Made by a program: the position numbers and the translations under genes
Notes under the pieces: model-generated
What the model was told of the DNA's origin: nothing
The model's input: the letters and a program-made list of their open reading frames with translations, nothing else
Databases searched by the model: none
Source of the DNA: Xestospongia bergquistia
Taxonomy: Eukaryota; Porifera; Demospongiae; Haplosclerida; Petrosiidae
Reading direction: 5' to 3'
Assembly (NCBI GenBank): GCA_963965975.1
Contig: OZ014411.1
Span: 25,778,249-25,842,248 of the forward strand
Length of the DNA: 64,000 nt
In this document: positions 20,633 through 34,200 of the stretch, one piece after another
How positions within the stretch are numbered: the first letter of the stretch is position 1
Layout of the letters: each line of letters opens with the position of its first letter

Positions 20633-23600
20633 TTATGGAATAACTTTCCCTTGTAGATCATCACATAGAATTTTTTCCTCTGATACAGTTTTTATTTTTA
20701 TGATAAGATCATATGCAATGTCCTCTCCAACTACGGAGTCATGTTTGTAATCTGGATGGCTATGAACAAACTCTCGTATCCAGGTAGCTGTAGTGGGTAT
20801 TGTTCCTATTTATTAAAACTAAATATATACCATTACTAACTAGCATATGTCCATACCTGAAGCTTTCTCTGATATAAATTTGAGGTATTGCATGAGTGTA
20901 GACCAAGCTTCAATTTCAACATCTACACTGTTTAGATATTGTTTGATTAATGGAATAATACCAATAAAAAACTCCTAAAATCCAGATGTTGTGAAATGAG
21001 TAAATACCATGTGTATAGCACATATACATGAACACTGACAAAACAACTCTTTATAAAATGATAATAGTAAGTGATGATATACCTTACATTGCCATTAAAA
21101 ATTGTGTCTGTATTCATTAGAGTGTATTCCTTGTCATCATGTGTTGATGTTTCTTGTTTGTCCTCCATATTATCTGAGAATATAGTTTTACGAAAATGAA
21201 AATATTCCTGATGTACAGCATCTCGTTTTATAGATCTCTTCATGTTTTCCTCCATCTGTATATAAGGCAATATAGTATACAAAATACATGTGTCTAACTT
21301 TTGATATGGGTACAAGGAAATTAAGTTTGAACGATAGAATAGTACGTGTTAATAGTACAATGAACACAACAAAAGCAGCATTTTCAAATTCAGTTACTTG
21401 AACCTTAGAGAGACAAGAGAGAAAGACAGAGAGAGAGACAGAGAGAGAAAGACAGAGAGAAAGTGACTGACAGACAGATGGATAGACAAACAGACAACAA
21501 AGTATGCATGCTTTTAACTTATACCTCCATTACTCTGAACTCCACTCTCCAACCAATCTTTGAATGGAGAGGAGGGGGTTTAAATCTCATACTCTGCCAA
21601 TTGCTACTCTGTATATTCTACAAATTACATTAATCATGAATACTTTCATCATCTCATTAAATAACAGAACCTACATCAAAGTGGCCTGTCTCATTGTCTA
21701 TATCTTGTTCAAGGTTCTCTTTAACAACATACAGAGGATCACGAATGAAAAGGTGAGCAATGTGTTTGGCTAATGTCTCATCAATACCTATAAAAAAGAA
21801 ATACATGCTTTGATCAATCACAACTTCTAAATATATACCATTCTCTATCAATGTTTTATATGCTGTCTCATTAACAGGAACAAATGTATCATTGTAGTCA
21901 GGATGAGCTAAATACATATCAATACAGTCATATCGAGACTTTGGAATATAAAAATCTTTATTGTAAGGCTGCAGATATATAAAATTTAAAGTTAGTTAAA
22001 GAACTTAAGCGCATACATACATCTCTTTCCTCTGGTGTTCTATCATCAAGTGCTTCAGCCATCATTCCCCATCGACAATCAACATCAGTTAAGTATCCTC
22101 GATGAATAGGTGAGCCAGCAGTAATTGCCAACTTTATACACTAAACTGAAAAAAATGCATGTACTTCTATTAACACAAACCATCATAGGACAAAAGATGG
22201 CCAGCTGGTCATATAAAAAACGAGTTTCATTTATGTCATAGCCTTGAATAGTGACCTATTGATATAACAATACATAAATACAATATGTAAAAGCATGATG
22301 CTATTTGATTCTATACCTGTAAACATGTAGCACTACCAAATCCAACACTGTCTAAATAGATGTGGTCTGGTACTATAGTTGTTCCTTTATCTTGTAAAAA
22401 GGACTCAATATATGGTATTGGAGTAGCTATATCTCTAAAGACTAATATTAGATCAAAATTTTATACACTATATATGAATATATGAAATCTTTGAAGTGTA
22501 TTCTGAAATATTGACTCTCACTTGGTATCTTTTGAACTATTTTTACTCTTCTCCTTTTGCGTGTATTAATACACCCATGTCTATTGTAGTATTAGTTATG
22601 TAGATATTGTTGTACATATCTGAACTCACACACATCTTGGATGACTTGCCCAAATTTCTTCAGCAGGAAATGAGTCACTTACAGACAAGTCAGGTAGATA
22701 CTGAGGCTCAGTAAATCCAGGACAACCCATTCTATTAATTTATCCATTAAATATTCTACACAATAAAATTATGTACCTTGGAAATACAGGAAGACAAAGA
22801 GGAAAGACTGAAGTTCCTTTTAACACATTATAAAGTATTGTACGTCTAATGACACAAAATACTAAATAATTATAAATAAAAAAATCGATGTACCTTAGTT
22901 TCATATTAATTTCAACTTTGTTGATATCACATAAACAATTTCCATATGGCTCAACACCAGGGGTACCTATATATGACAGAACAAATTGGAATTCTTTTGA
23001 ATGACTTAAGTATTATTAAGAGAGAATTGACAAGAAGATATATCTAGTACATGTAGACATGTAACTTTCAAACCTTCTATAACATAGCTAGCCAATTCAA
23101 GAGACCACTTTGTTTCATGATTTCTATTATAATAAAATAACAAAATAAATGTTTCCATTGTGTTTGTCAATAGAAATATAAGAATAAAGCAAATCACATG
23201 ACATACTATTTACTAGACAACTAGATAAATATATCATTATATGACAATATTCAATTCAATTGTCTTACTCAGGATCATCTGTTTCAAATTTCTTTAATTT
23301 ATCCAATATTTTAGGTGCTATTAGACTCAGTCGTGCTGCCTTATCTTGATGATTTAATGCTACCAAATTGAATTCAATCTGGAAAAATATATAGCTACAT
23401 GAAATCTGTATGTTCATGCATAGGCTACAAGAGGATGACTGTAAATCACACATGTGTATGTATACATGTGCTAATAGAGTAAGCAATTAATGTCACTGTC
23501 ATTCACTACCAGTCAGTAATTATATATGCAGTCAATTATTACTAGGATAATTACTGACAAACACATTATTTGGGCTTAAATACATTGTATAAATACTAAT

Positions 23601-24165
23601 GTGCAACAACAAGTGACAAATCAGTTAGTAGTTGCAGTTGAAAAACTAGATATTTCTATAAATCTTATTTAAGCTCAGAATCATTATGTTTTCTTAATTT
23701 GTAACTTCCTTAGGAGTACACTTGTGTACACAAATGATATAACTATTCATAAATATTAAGCATTGTTGGTAGATATTTTTGCACTTGTCAAATTATTAGC
23801 CAGAAGGATATCATATCAATAATAATTTGTGTTAGTAAAGCCAGTCCGTGTTAATATATATATTATATACATATATATATATATACATATACATACATAT
23901 ATATATATATATATTATATTATATATTAAAACATGAGCTGATGTCAAAAAAATTTCCATTATTTACAGTGTATGTGTGTATTAATACTGACCTCATCTCC
24001 CCATTTCAGGGAGTATCCACTGATATCTTTGTATTTGTTGTAAATAGTAATGAATTGTAATACTCCAATCTTATGAACTTTCCAAGCATTCTTCTTAATT
24101 TCTTCCCATGAAAGAGGTGTCCCATTTGGATATAAACCCATTTGGAAACATACATTCACACTCAT
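20633..24165 (-). CDS. GCLC: Glutamate-cysteine ligase catalytic subunit, 17 exons
   Basis: Catalyses ATP-dependent joining of L-glutamate and L-cysteine, the first and rate-limiting step of glutathione synthesis, in the cytosol. Exons (minus): 24165-23992, 23378-23269, 23123-23074, 22966-22894, 22845-22777, 22731-22630, 22580-22522, 22441-22317, 22255-22181, 22140-22021, 21968-21839, 21787-21675, 21608-21525, 21403-21299, 21255-21088, 20974-20857, 20805-20633. All join in frame to about 607-615 residues, close to the animal norm of about 637. Diagnostic blocks are [93 protein letters not shown] and [10 protein letters not shown]. An in-frame stop precedes the ATG at 24165. The ATG at 24141 (MGLYPNG) matches the usual animal start, so the first eight residues are uncertain. 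An acceptor just upstream implies a 5' untranslated exon. Intron 6 uses GTGAGT after a CCAAGATGTGT end; most introns are 40-110 bp. Confidence 0.95.
21411..21500. repeat. GA/GACA-rich microsatellite in a GCLC intron
   Basis: Purine-rich repeats (AGAGAGACAAGAGAG and related) fill most of the 121-bp intron between the exons ending at 21525 and starting at 21403. On the transcribed minus strand this is a long polypyrimidine run just upstream of an acceptor. Confidence 0.85.
23853..23925. repeat. TA-rich microsatellite in the first coding intron of GCLC
   Basis: Alternating TA/CATA repeats within the 613-bp intron between the first two coding exons, the longest intron of the gene. The rest of that intron shows nothing recognisable. 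Confidence 0.8.
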
Positions 24166-25166
24166 AAACTACACCTGCTAAAAAAATCTTCGGTTCTGGT
24201 GTCAATATCTTCAGTGTTAGAAACAACAGTCAAGAACTCAATGAGTGACAGTCCAAGATTTATGACTAGGAAGTCTTAAGGTGTGTAATTAATAAGCATC
24301 TAATTTACATAGGTGTAAGCTGTCAATATCTAATGAGAGGTCATTCCAGATATAATGTTTCAAGAACAATACATGAACTTAGGGAGCCAACAATAAATCT
24401 TAAATTTAGTAAATAAAGATGTATTTTCAAGTGCTACATAATATATTTTAGAAAGGACACATAACATAAATAAAGATTAAGGGCATCATAGAAAAGATCA
24501 GTTACTGAAACTATATCAAAATATTTATGTTTTATTCTATAACTAGTTAGAGTAACATAGCGGTATACCAGTGTAACAAATTAAACTGCTTCTGATCATT
24601 CCTTTTGACATAAGGGATTCAGTGAACATGTATGAAGTAATTGACTAGGTTACTTCAATGTGACAAAGTTGTATGTATATAGTTGTTGAATTGGCACATT
24701 ATTAGATTTATTGTGGTCTTTATTTTATACATACCACAAAAGTCTACTTTGCTTACCTTTGCTAAAGTGTGAATTAAGAATAGCAAACATGATTGCATTT
24801 ATTGTTGGTATTATACAGTGAACCATCAGCGTAGTGTCCTTATCGACAAGTGAGACAAGGTGTGGCTTTTGTGTTTTCATAATAGCATTATTGTCTGCCA
24901 CTAGTCTAGTTAGTCTGTTCAAGTTAATACCATGACATAAATAATAATAATTTTTTGTTTGGTTATAGGAGGAGGCCCCTATTCACTATACCCATGATAT
25001 TAGGATATTAAGTAGAGTCAAATTATCAACAATTTTAAAATAATAGCACAATATAAAGTATAAACACTGAATCAGCAATATAGTTAGAAAGCACACAATA
25101 TATATACAGTTACAATAATATTATAGACAATGTCTATTAAATTACACATGTAGATAATATAATATA

Positions 25167-25221
<55 letters not shown>

Positions 25222-25254
25222 ATATACAGTAATCATCATCTTTGTGTCTTCTGC
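24166..25254. other. Intergenic region between GCLC and receptor gene A, with a possible 5' exon
   Basis: A TTTTTTTAG acceptor at about 24174 shows that GCLC has an exon upstream of its start codon. A candidate minus-strand exon ends near 24759 with AAAG|GTAAGC. Its open frame (24922 downward) is probably fortuitous. A long (TA)n tract spans about 25157-25218. I see no other gene. Confidence 0.45.
25157..25218. repeat. (TA)n microsatellite
   Basis: TAATA and TA repeats immediately 3' of receptor gene A. Confidence 0.9.
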
Positions 25255-28200
25255 TTACATGTTAGCAAAGGGTATATCATCAGCGTCAGGGATATCATAG
25301 TCATCCAAGCTCCTATTCAAACTGTCCACATCATTATCATTTTTACTTTGTCTTGGTTTGTATGTTATTGGTTCAATTTCATCATAATTATACAGAGAGC
25401 CATTGTCATGATGACTTGGAAAAAATTGTCCAACTTGGTACCCTCTAGTAGAGTCACCTTCTTTCTCATTTTCATCATCATCATCATCATGAAACAAGGG
25501 GTTAAACTTGACTACATCATCATCGTTAATGCTGTTATAACAAAAACATGTTTATTATTATTTTATAAGAAAAATAACGCAACTTCATAATGTAAAAATA
25601 TGTAACATCAATGATACCTTGCTGTGTCAGTCATTGTACTAAACCTAGGAAGATATTCAGTAGGTGTTACACCAGGAATGCCACATGTATGGGCCATAGC
25701 AGCTCTATGAGAATGACTAGTGCTTCTATTAGTTAGTTTTGGTTTTTGTCTTCGGCGACGGGAAAAAAATACAATTCCAATTACAATGATAGTAAACAAA
25801 ACAACTAAAGAGAAGAAAAAATATAAAAATAAAAGTTTAACAATGACTGGATTGTTGATCATTTTATTAAGTAAATTGTTGAATCACAAGGTAAATTAAA
25901 CTGAATATAACAGGCTTATATTGTGCTATCAATCAATCAATCATTGATGAAGTTTTTATATTTTGCTTATTGCAAGAAAAATGATATTGATAGTATATGG
26001 TCACTTACTAGCTCCAATTATAGCAATAAGTGTTCCTGAAATAACTAATTTAATTGATGGGCCAGTAGGAATTAAATCATCATACTAATAAATAGAGAAA
26101 TACTATAACTTATATAAAAGTAAATCAACTCACTTTTACTGTGGGTGTTGGTGAAGCATCTGTGAAAACAAACAAAAATGTTATTATATTAGTAACAGTT
26201 CTAAAAGGACATCTTATCAATGCTTGTTTAACTTAATTTTATTTTTATCACCTTATACTCAACTATAATTATCATTATCATTTAGCTAACCTGTAGTACT
26301 TACAGCCCTAAAGCATTCAGGAACATTGTCCTGCACAATTGTTGTACATGGTATACACTCTGTAGCTCCATACTCTGACTGGTAGTAGTACTCAGAACAT
26401 GGTTGGCAAGGCATAAAACCATTAGTAGAGTTATGACCAGGGGGACACAGATCTACATTAATAAAGAAAAATGTACATAAAATTTTTAGTCATTTTATTT
26501 AATATTATTGTCATTTATTTTTTAAAGTCATAGCACTATAAATTTATTGTTGATCTAATTTTTAAAAACTCTCAAACTAGCCAAATAAAATTACCTTTAC
26601 ATTCATCTATAGATAGAGCACCAATCTTTAAAGTTGATTTATGAACTGGACATGACACACACTCAGATTGACCACGTTCATTATTATAGCTGCCTTTATC
26701 ACATAATCTACAAACAGCAGCTGAGTCTGTTACTACAGATGATGTTCCAGGAGGACAATCAACTAAAATACAACAAAATATTATGTTAAAGCAGAATTGA
26801 CTATCTTAACTATATACTTGTGTATCTACTGTCTAACTACATTATATAAAAGCATCAAATGAAGTAGCCCTATTTACTTAAATGCATTATAACTAATCCA
26901 TTAGCCAATGATTATCATAGTCAAAACAATACATTCTATTTACATGTAATAACACTTACTGCACATAAAGTTTCCATATTTTAATTCTTGACCAGATGGA
27001 CATTGATACTTCAAATTTTCAACAATCAATGACAGTCCCACAGTTACATACAAACTATCTTCATAGTTAAAATGGAGAGTGCTTGTTTTTAATCCAGTTT
27101 CAAGTTGAATAAGTCCATTAAAAAGATTGTCTTTATAATGAAAAGCAGTGTCAGCTTGATCTGATATTAGTACACTGAGACTGTACTCATAATAAGATGA
27201 AAAAATCAGATCAACAAGTGCTGTTGCGTTGTTGTAGCCAAACACGACTTTGACATCTTCAAATTTAACATAATCTTTATTAACATAAGACTTCAATTCA
27301 TTCAATAAATTGTCTATAACTCCATCAGTATAATTGGCTGTAACTTGAGGATGATGGTGTAGAACAATCATAATGAAATCAATTGGAAAAACAAGAGTAC
27401 TGACACTTGCTCCATATACTGTCAGATGTGCTATTTTAGAGAAGTCCTCAGAATCACCAAGAAACACTCTACATTTATACCAACCCTCTTGACTCTTGTT
27501 TGGTTTGTGAACAACTAATTCATTGCTTCCACTTACCTCAATTAGTGACCAAGTCTGATTATTTGATGAGAAATACCATTCATACCCAGGAGTAGGATGG
27601 CCTGTAGCATTACATGCAAACCAACCACCATTATCACTTCCTTCAAATGTTTCATAGTTACTAGGAGATAGCGTAATGATGGGAGGAATATAGACTTGTA
27701 CTCTTGCAAGTTTTGATTCCACAGTACCAACAGGATTACTAGCTGTACATTGGTACTGTCCTTCATCTAACAAGGTAGTGCTATTAATATAAAGTATATT
27801 AGTATTAAAAGTAGGTAGAGTGAACCCATCTTTCTTCCATAAGTAATGTATGGGTAACGTAGATTCGGCAGCACAGGTGATATTAAAATTGTCTCCATAC
27901 TCAACATGTAGAGTTTCAATTGGATGTTTTGTCATTGTAGGTGGACCATTACACCAGTAATTGGTTGCTTCAAGTTGTTGCGCAATGCTGTACATACCAC
28001 TAGTAAGAGATAATGCTTGTGACATGGTCAAATTTGTTTCAAGTGAGATTGTGTATAATTTCTCCTTTGCTAAGGGAAATTCTGAGAGTAGTTTTTCTTG
28101 CATTGCAATTGGAGCATCTTCTACTAACTCCTGTATTATAGTACTTGTAATTGTAAGACAGTCAGTTAAGCCATAACATTGGTGGTTACCAACAGACTGG

Positions 28201-31200
28201 AAGCCAGAGGGGTTAAACACACTCATAAACCCAATAATCCAAAATGTAAACAAGTCATCATCAATAGAAAGAGTTAGTGATTTAGTGAACTCCTGAATCT
28301 CAGTGATTGTGGCTGTAAGACTAACAATTTCAGGTTTGGCTTTAGCAAGTAATAGTAGTTCATCCATTCCAATAGTATAAAGAAGCTCCTCTTGCAAGAA
28401 AGTAAAGTTTATATTTGTAAAGTTAAGACTGTCTACTGATAGCATGTCCTTCATTTTCATAGCAACTAATGATATATTTTGCTTAGCATCGTTGGATCTC
28501 AATAGGACAAATTCAATTGATTGGTTAATTTGTGTAAGAAATTTCTTCACATCTTTCAATGAAGCACATTTTTCTTCAAATTGTTGTTGATTAAATGGAA
28601 GGTGATGAATTGAACGTTTCTTAATACCTCCAATTTCTTCTAATTGATGTCCAAGTTCTGTCAAAACTGCATTGCTGATGTCTCGTTGTAAAATTGGAAG
28701 TGTGGCTGAAAAATTAGGACTGAGATCAACTGAAAATGATGTATCAAATAATGGCAAACGACATAGGATGGTCACTGGAAATGACTGTGGTGAAGTGACC
28801 TCAATTGTAATAGAGAATGAAATGCCACTAAATTGAAGTAATTGCTCAATGGTGTTGCTTTCCAAGTATTTAGCTAATTCAATGAAAGGACTTTCCTCAA
28901 TTAATATAGAGGCTAAGTATTCCTGATCCAAAACTAGTTGGTTTTCAATTGTTTGATAAGCTTGGAGTGCTTGATAATAGCTTTGTTCAGCTATTGTTTT
29001 CATTGAATTGACAACAGCCAATTCTCCTTGAGCTAATGACAAATTCAACTTAGCTTGATTGAGTTGTAAAAGTGGACCTATCAAAGCCTTCTCTGCTTCA
29101 TTCAGAGCATCAATTGCAGGCTGCTGAGCTACATGACACCCTGCATTAGTAAGGGCACACACGTAGTCAAATATTTCTGAGCCACATGGATCTTCTTGAC
29201 TACATAGCTGAGTCACAGTTATTGTATGTGAATCAATAACAACTGGTTGAATATGTGACACATTGATTACATTGTTGTATGTGACTTGAGCCTTATATGT
29301 AACATTACTGGAGATTGTCCTATAAGAGCATATTTGGCTGAACGTTGTCTCTGCCCATCCTTTGATGTTAGTAATTATACGACATAGGCGTTCAATGTGC
29401 CATATCTCTTCTGTAATAAAATCCATCTTGTGCTGCAGTACCTCATCAATAGTTATTACATCACTGAAACCCCATTCTTCTAATGTCAGGTGATTGTCAC
29501 ATGACACATACATTGCCATAGGCAAGCACATATTAGAACACGGTATATCCTCACACACAGCCAAAACTTTAGCTAAAGCAACTTGTACTGTAGCATTAAC
29601 TGAGTTGAGAATGGCTTGAGCTTGTTCCACAGCAGCAGCACTGACATCAACCTTAGCCAAAGCATTTGCTTCTACATTTGAAAGCTTGTCCACATTGGAC
29701 AATTTAGAAGCTATTGTTGTATTATATTGTTGGAGTAGAAGTTCTGTATTTGCTATGTTAATTTGAGCATTCGCAATTCTTTCTTGTGACATTGATACTT
29801 TAGTCTTTGTGTAGTTATAAATGTATTGTTCCAATGAAAACACAAAGGTATTAGGTCCAGTTTTAAAGTTGCCATCTATGTTAAGGGAGAAATTACCATC
29901 CCAACTATGTCCTTGAGCAACCTGTCCTGTGATATGAGCATCAAATGTACCAAAAAGAAATACATCTGATTCAAATTTTAAACCATCTGGATTAATATTA
30001 ACAGGAGCTGTAAAGAATGATTCAAAAAGTGAAAATGCAACATTGTTCAATATTGCTTTGAAGCTACCATTATGCCAATAGCCAGCAACAATATCAGAAC
30101 CATACTGAAATTGCTGCAAAGAAATGAACTGGTTCAAAATAATGTTACCTTCAGTAAGATTAGAAAGCGTGATTACTGAAGCTCCTTCTAAACTTGGTTC
30201 AGTTATGATAGGACTTGACAAACCAGACAGGTAAATTTTATGTTCAAGGATCCTACTTGGAAAAGCAAATCCTGATATTGTGAGCTCTGGACAGGTTGTA
30301 TAGATAGTTACATAATCAATGTTCATATCTTCAGTTATACTAACAAAGGTATCAAAAAGGCATGAAAGTGCTTTTGAAGGTCGATGGAACAGCTGTTCAA
30401 AGAAGTCTTCAGTATTTGTAGGGATGAAGTCCAATTTCATTGAGATCCCTTTTGATACAGTTGAGACATTTTTAGTTATATCTACATAAGATATAATTAA
30501 ATGAATAATTGTGATTAATGAAGGAGCTAACCAGAGAGAGAAAATAAAGCTGGGTTATCTGTAGTCACTAGTATTAATATGGCAGGCTTGTCTTCAATTG
30601 TCATATTTAGAGTAAAATAGATACTGCCATGAAGGATTCCTTGTATCTGCAATGTAAAATTGAAATGAAATTAAATAATTACAAAGATCAACATTTGAGA
30701 TGTGAATAGTTAGCTATAAACACATACTTCGCCTTCAGTTGGCTGTGATTGGTAATACAAATTTCCAGTGAAGTTTAATGTGGCCCAAAAATTGTCTTGA
30801 ATATTGAATTGTTTTATTGCATCCATTTCCAGACGTATGTCAAATGTAGGAAGAATTTCACTTGAATTAATGAAAACCCAACCATTCCAGTATTGTTCAG
30901 AAATAGAGACATCATTATTATCAGTATTGAGTGTGACACCATTTTGAGAAACAAGAGCTTCATGAAAGGATAGCTCCCAGCCTTCTGAAATGAACTCCTA
31001 TAAAAGAGAGGAAATGAGTAATGAAATGATATTTTATTAAATTGCATTGTTTTATAATGATGTTTTTGGGTTAAAAGGTTGAATTTAAAGGATGAATGTC
31101 CTCTCTCTCTCTCTCTCTCACCTGGATATAATTCAAATTCTTAATAATTTGTTGACTATTATCAGATATAGAAATATGTACAGGGGAACGATCTCCTTGA

Positions 31201-34200
31201 CATAAATTGACAGCAATACAAATGGTATCATTTTTATTTGACGATTGATATTTTTCTTCTTCAGTCATTACTCTAGCAATAATTGTGTCAGCATAACGTA
31301 ACACAGAATATAAACCATTTGAATCTACTTCTAAGCCTTCACAACCATCAATATTTGATACATTGACTCCTGGACTTAAAAATGTGGTAAAGTCATGAGT
31401 ATCAAAGGTACTGTCAGTGCTCAAATTGAGAGGAATAATAAATAGAGATAACCAAGTAGGCATGAGATGATCAGAATAATTTAAGTAACTGACACCAAGT
31501 AATCGTCTTGTTAATAAATCCACTGTGTCAGCTGCAGTGAAATTATAGAATGTACAGTTTGGATTGTTATTGCTGCAATCAAAACAAGATTGTTCTGTAT
31601 GTGGTAGAGTATTGGATAAATTATTAGATAATAATCCCATCAATTCTGTGCCCGATATTGATACAGGTAATGTCAGTCCATGACTAGAAGCAAATACCAC
31701 TCCATCTGTAACTTGGTTACCATTACTATCAGAGTACCATGAACAAGTTGAAGAAAAAGTAACAGTATGAGTGGAGTATGGACATTGATAGATTAAACCA
31801 CCAGGAGTACAACATCCTGGAGATAAGATATCAATATCAAGAGTTGTTTTATTACTTGCTTCCAAAATAGAACTGTAGAGATTATTGACTACAACAACTC
31901 GAACTGGAGGTGGAATCTCAAAGTTTTCAGCATTCATACCAGTCAAGTTATAACTGATAGTGTAAATGCCTTCCTTATCAGCTTTGAGAAAGAAGAAGGA
32001 TTGTGGATAAGAGCTATATAGATGTATGGTGGATGGTGTTATATTCAAGTGATTGCTACTGGAAATAATGTTCACAATCAATTCAGTATCTGGATATCCT
32101 GATATGTTGAGATAGTGTGAGGACACATCTGTTATTAAAAGTGGTATTGATGGAGTCTCAAGAATTCCGATTTCACAGACTCTTCCTTTGTAGTGAGTGA
32201 GAGAACAGTCACATTTGTAGTTAACAATGTTCACTTCTGAACATGTTCCATTATGAAGACATGGATTTAAAGTACATGAAGGTATTACTAAATATAACAT
32301 AAAAATTGAGTAAATTTATTTCTCAATGAAGACCAATGTCACTTACATTCACAAATAGGCGGTCTACTCCAGTACACTTCATTGGTAGTAGTATTCACCA
32401 TACAAGTCTGATAAAAAGGTGTGTCCTCATTAATATGATATCCTTCAACACATTGAATCTCACAGTCTGTAGTATATTCTGTGTTACAAGGTTTTGTTGC
32501 CACATAGCCATTTGGTGGAAATTGTAGTGGGTCACAATGTTTGATTGTACAATAAGGCAAAACACCAGTCCATATATGATTAGCTTGACAAACTCGTTGT
32601 TGAGAACCGTGAAATTGAAAGCCATAATCACATGTGAATGTACAGTTTTCATCTGTCACTTGACTTGGATCACCACCACATGTTATAGTGCCGTTTGTTG
32701 GTGCAGTAAGAGTTATGTCACATGACTGTCCTGTAAGATATAAATCATGAATTCATGTCACAGATTCTATTATTATGCATTGATAGTAGTGTGATATTAT
32801 GAGTAAAGTACTATAACTTAAAATATCTTTGATCTTAAAGCCTGAATGGTCTTGTTAATAGTATGCATGCACAATGAGCTTATTTTACCTGTACATCCAT
32901 GACTATTTGGATCAAGATCATAGCCATCACGACATGTGCAGTAATAGCTGCCAATTATATTATTACAGTTATGTTCACATCCACCATTATCAATATCACA
33001 TTCATTAATATCTATATTATATTAATCATAAATCACTCATTAATACAGCAATTAATATTATTACCATAACAGGAATGGAGGTCATTCCCCAAGTAGTAAC
33101 CAATCAAACAGCTACAGCTGTAATTACCATAGATACCATTAGTACAATTATGTGCACAACCAGATATCTGCTCTAAACACTCATTGATATCTAAATGGAT
33201 ATAATGAAATAAATTAGACTAATTTGTTTCGTCTTTTTTACCATCACATGTTCTATTATCAACAATATTAAGTCGATATCCATTATTACAAGAACAATAA
33301 AAGGAGCCGTTGGTATTGTGACAGTTCTGACCACACCCATCAATGTTAATAGCACACTCATCAATATCTATTCAGACAATAATAATTATTGTCATACTCT
33401 GTTGTTCATTTAAAGGTGAACTTACCCATGCATCCAAACCCATCACTTTCCAGTAAATACCCATCATTGCATTCACAATAAAATGACCCAATCTCATTAT
33501 TACAGATATGTTCACAACCTCCATTGCTTGCCTCACATTCATTAATATCTATAAGAGATCAATATTGTTAATACAGTGAATTATTAGAGCATATTTAAAA
33601 TCTATTGAACCTGAACAATTGATGGTATTAGCATCCAAGGCAAACCCGATAAAGCAGTCACAATCATAACTCCCAATATTATTGACACAAACCTGCTCAC
33701 ATAGATGTTCCCCAGTATTACATTCATTGATATCTGAAATGACAATATAATGATAATACATTACATCATAATCAAGTGTACCATCACAATCATGATTGTT
33801 ATCAGCTAAATTAAACCCAATATTACAGGAACACTCATAGCTGCCAATATTATTTGTACATGTTTGGTTGCAACCTCCATTATTAGTGGAGCATTCATTT
33901 ATATCTAGAGATAAGAGAGTGATCACATACAAATATTGATAGAGATAGTGTAAACTTACCTGTACAGCCATGTTGATCACTGTCTAAAGAGTATCCACTG
34001 TTACATGTACAGAAGTAACTGCTAATAGTATTAGTACAAAGATGAGCACATCCATCAGTATCTTCAGCACATTCATTGATATCTACAATAAAGCAAAGAA
34101 AGTTTGTTTATAGTAAAGTACATAAGTTAAGATTTTCAATTAATTGGTGATTAATTAAGTTACCATGGCAACTTCTCATATTTGAATCCAGTCTGTATCC

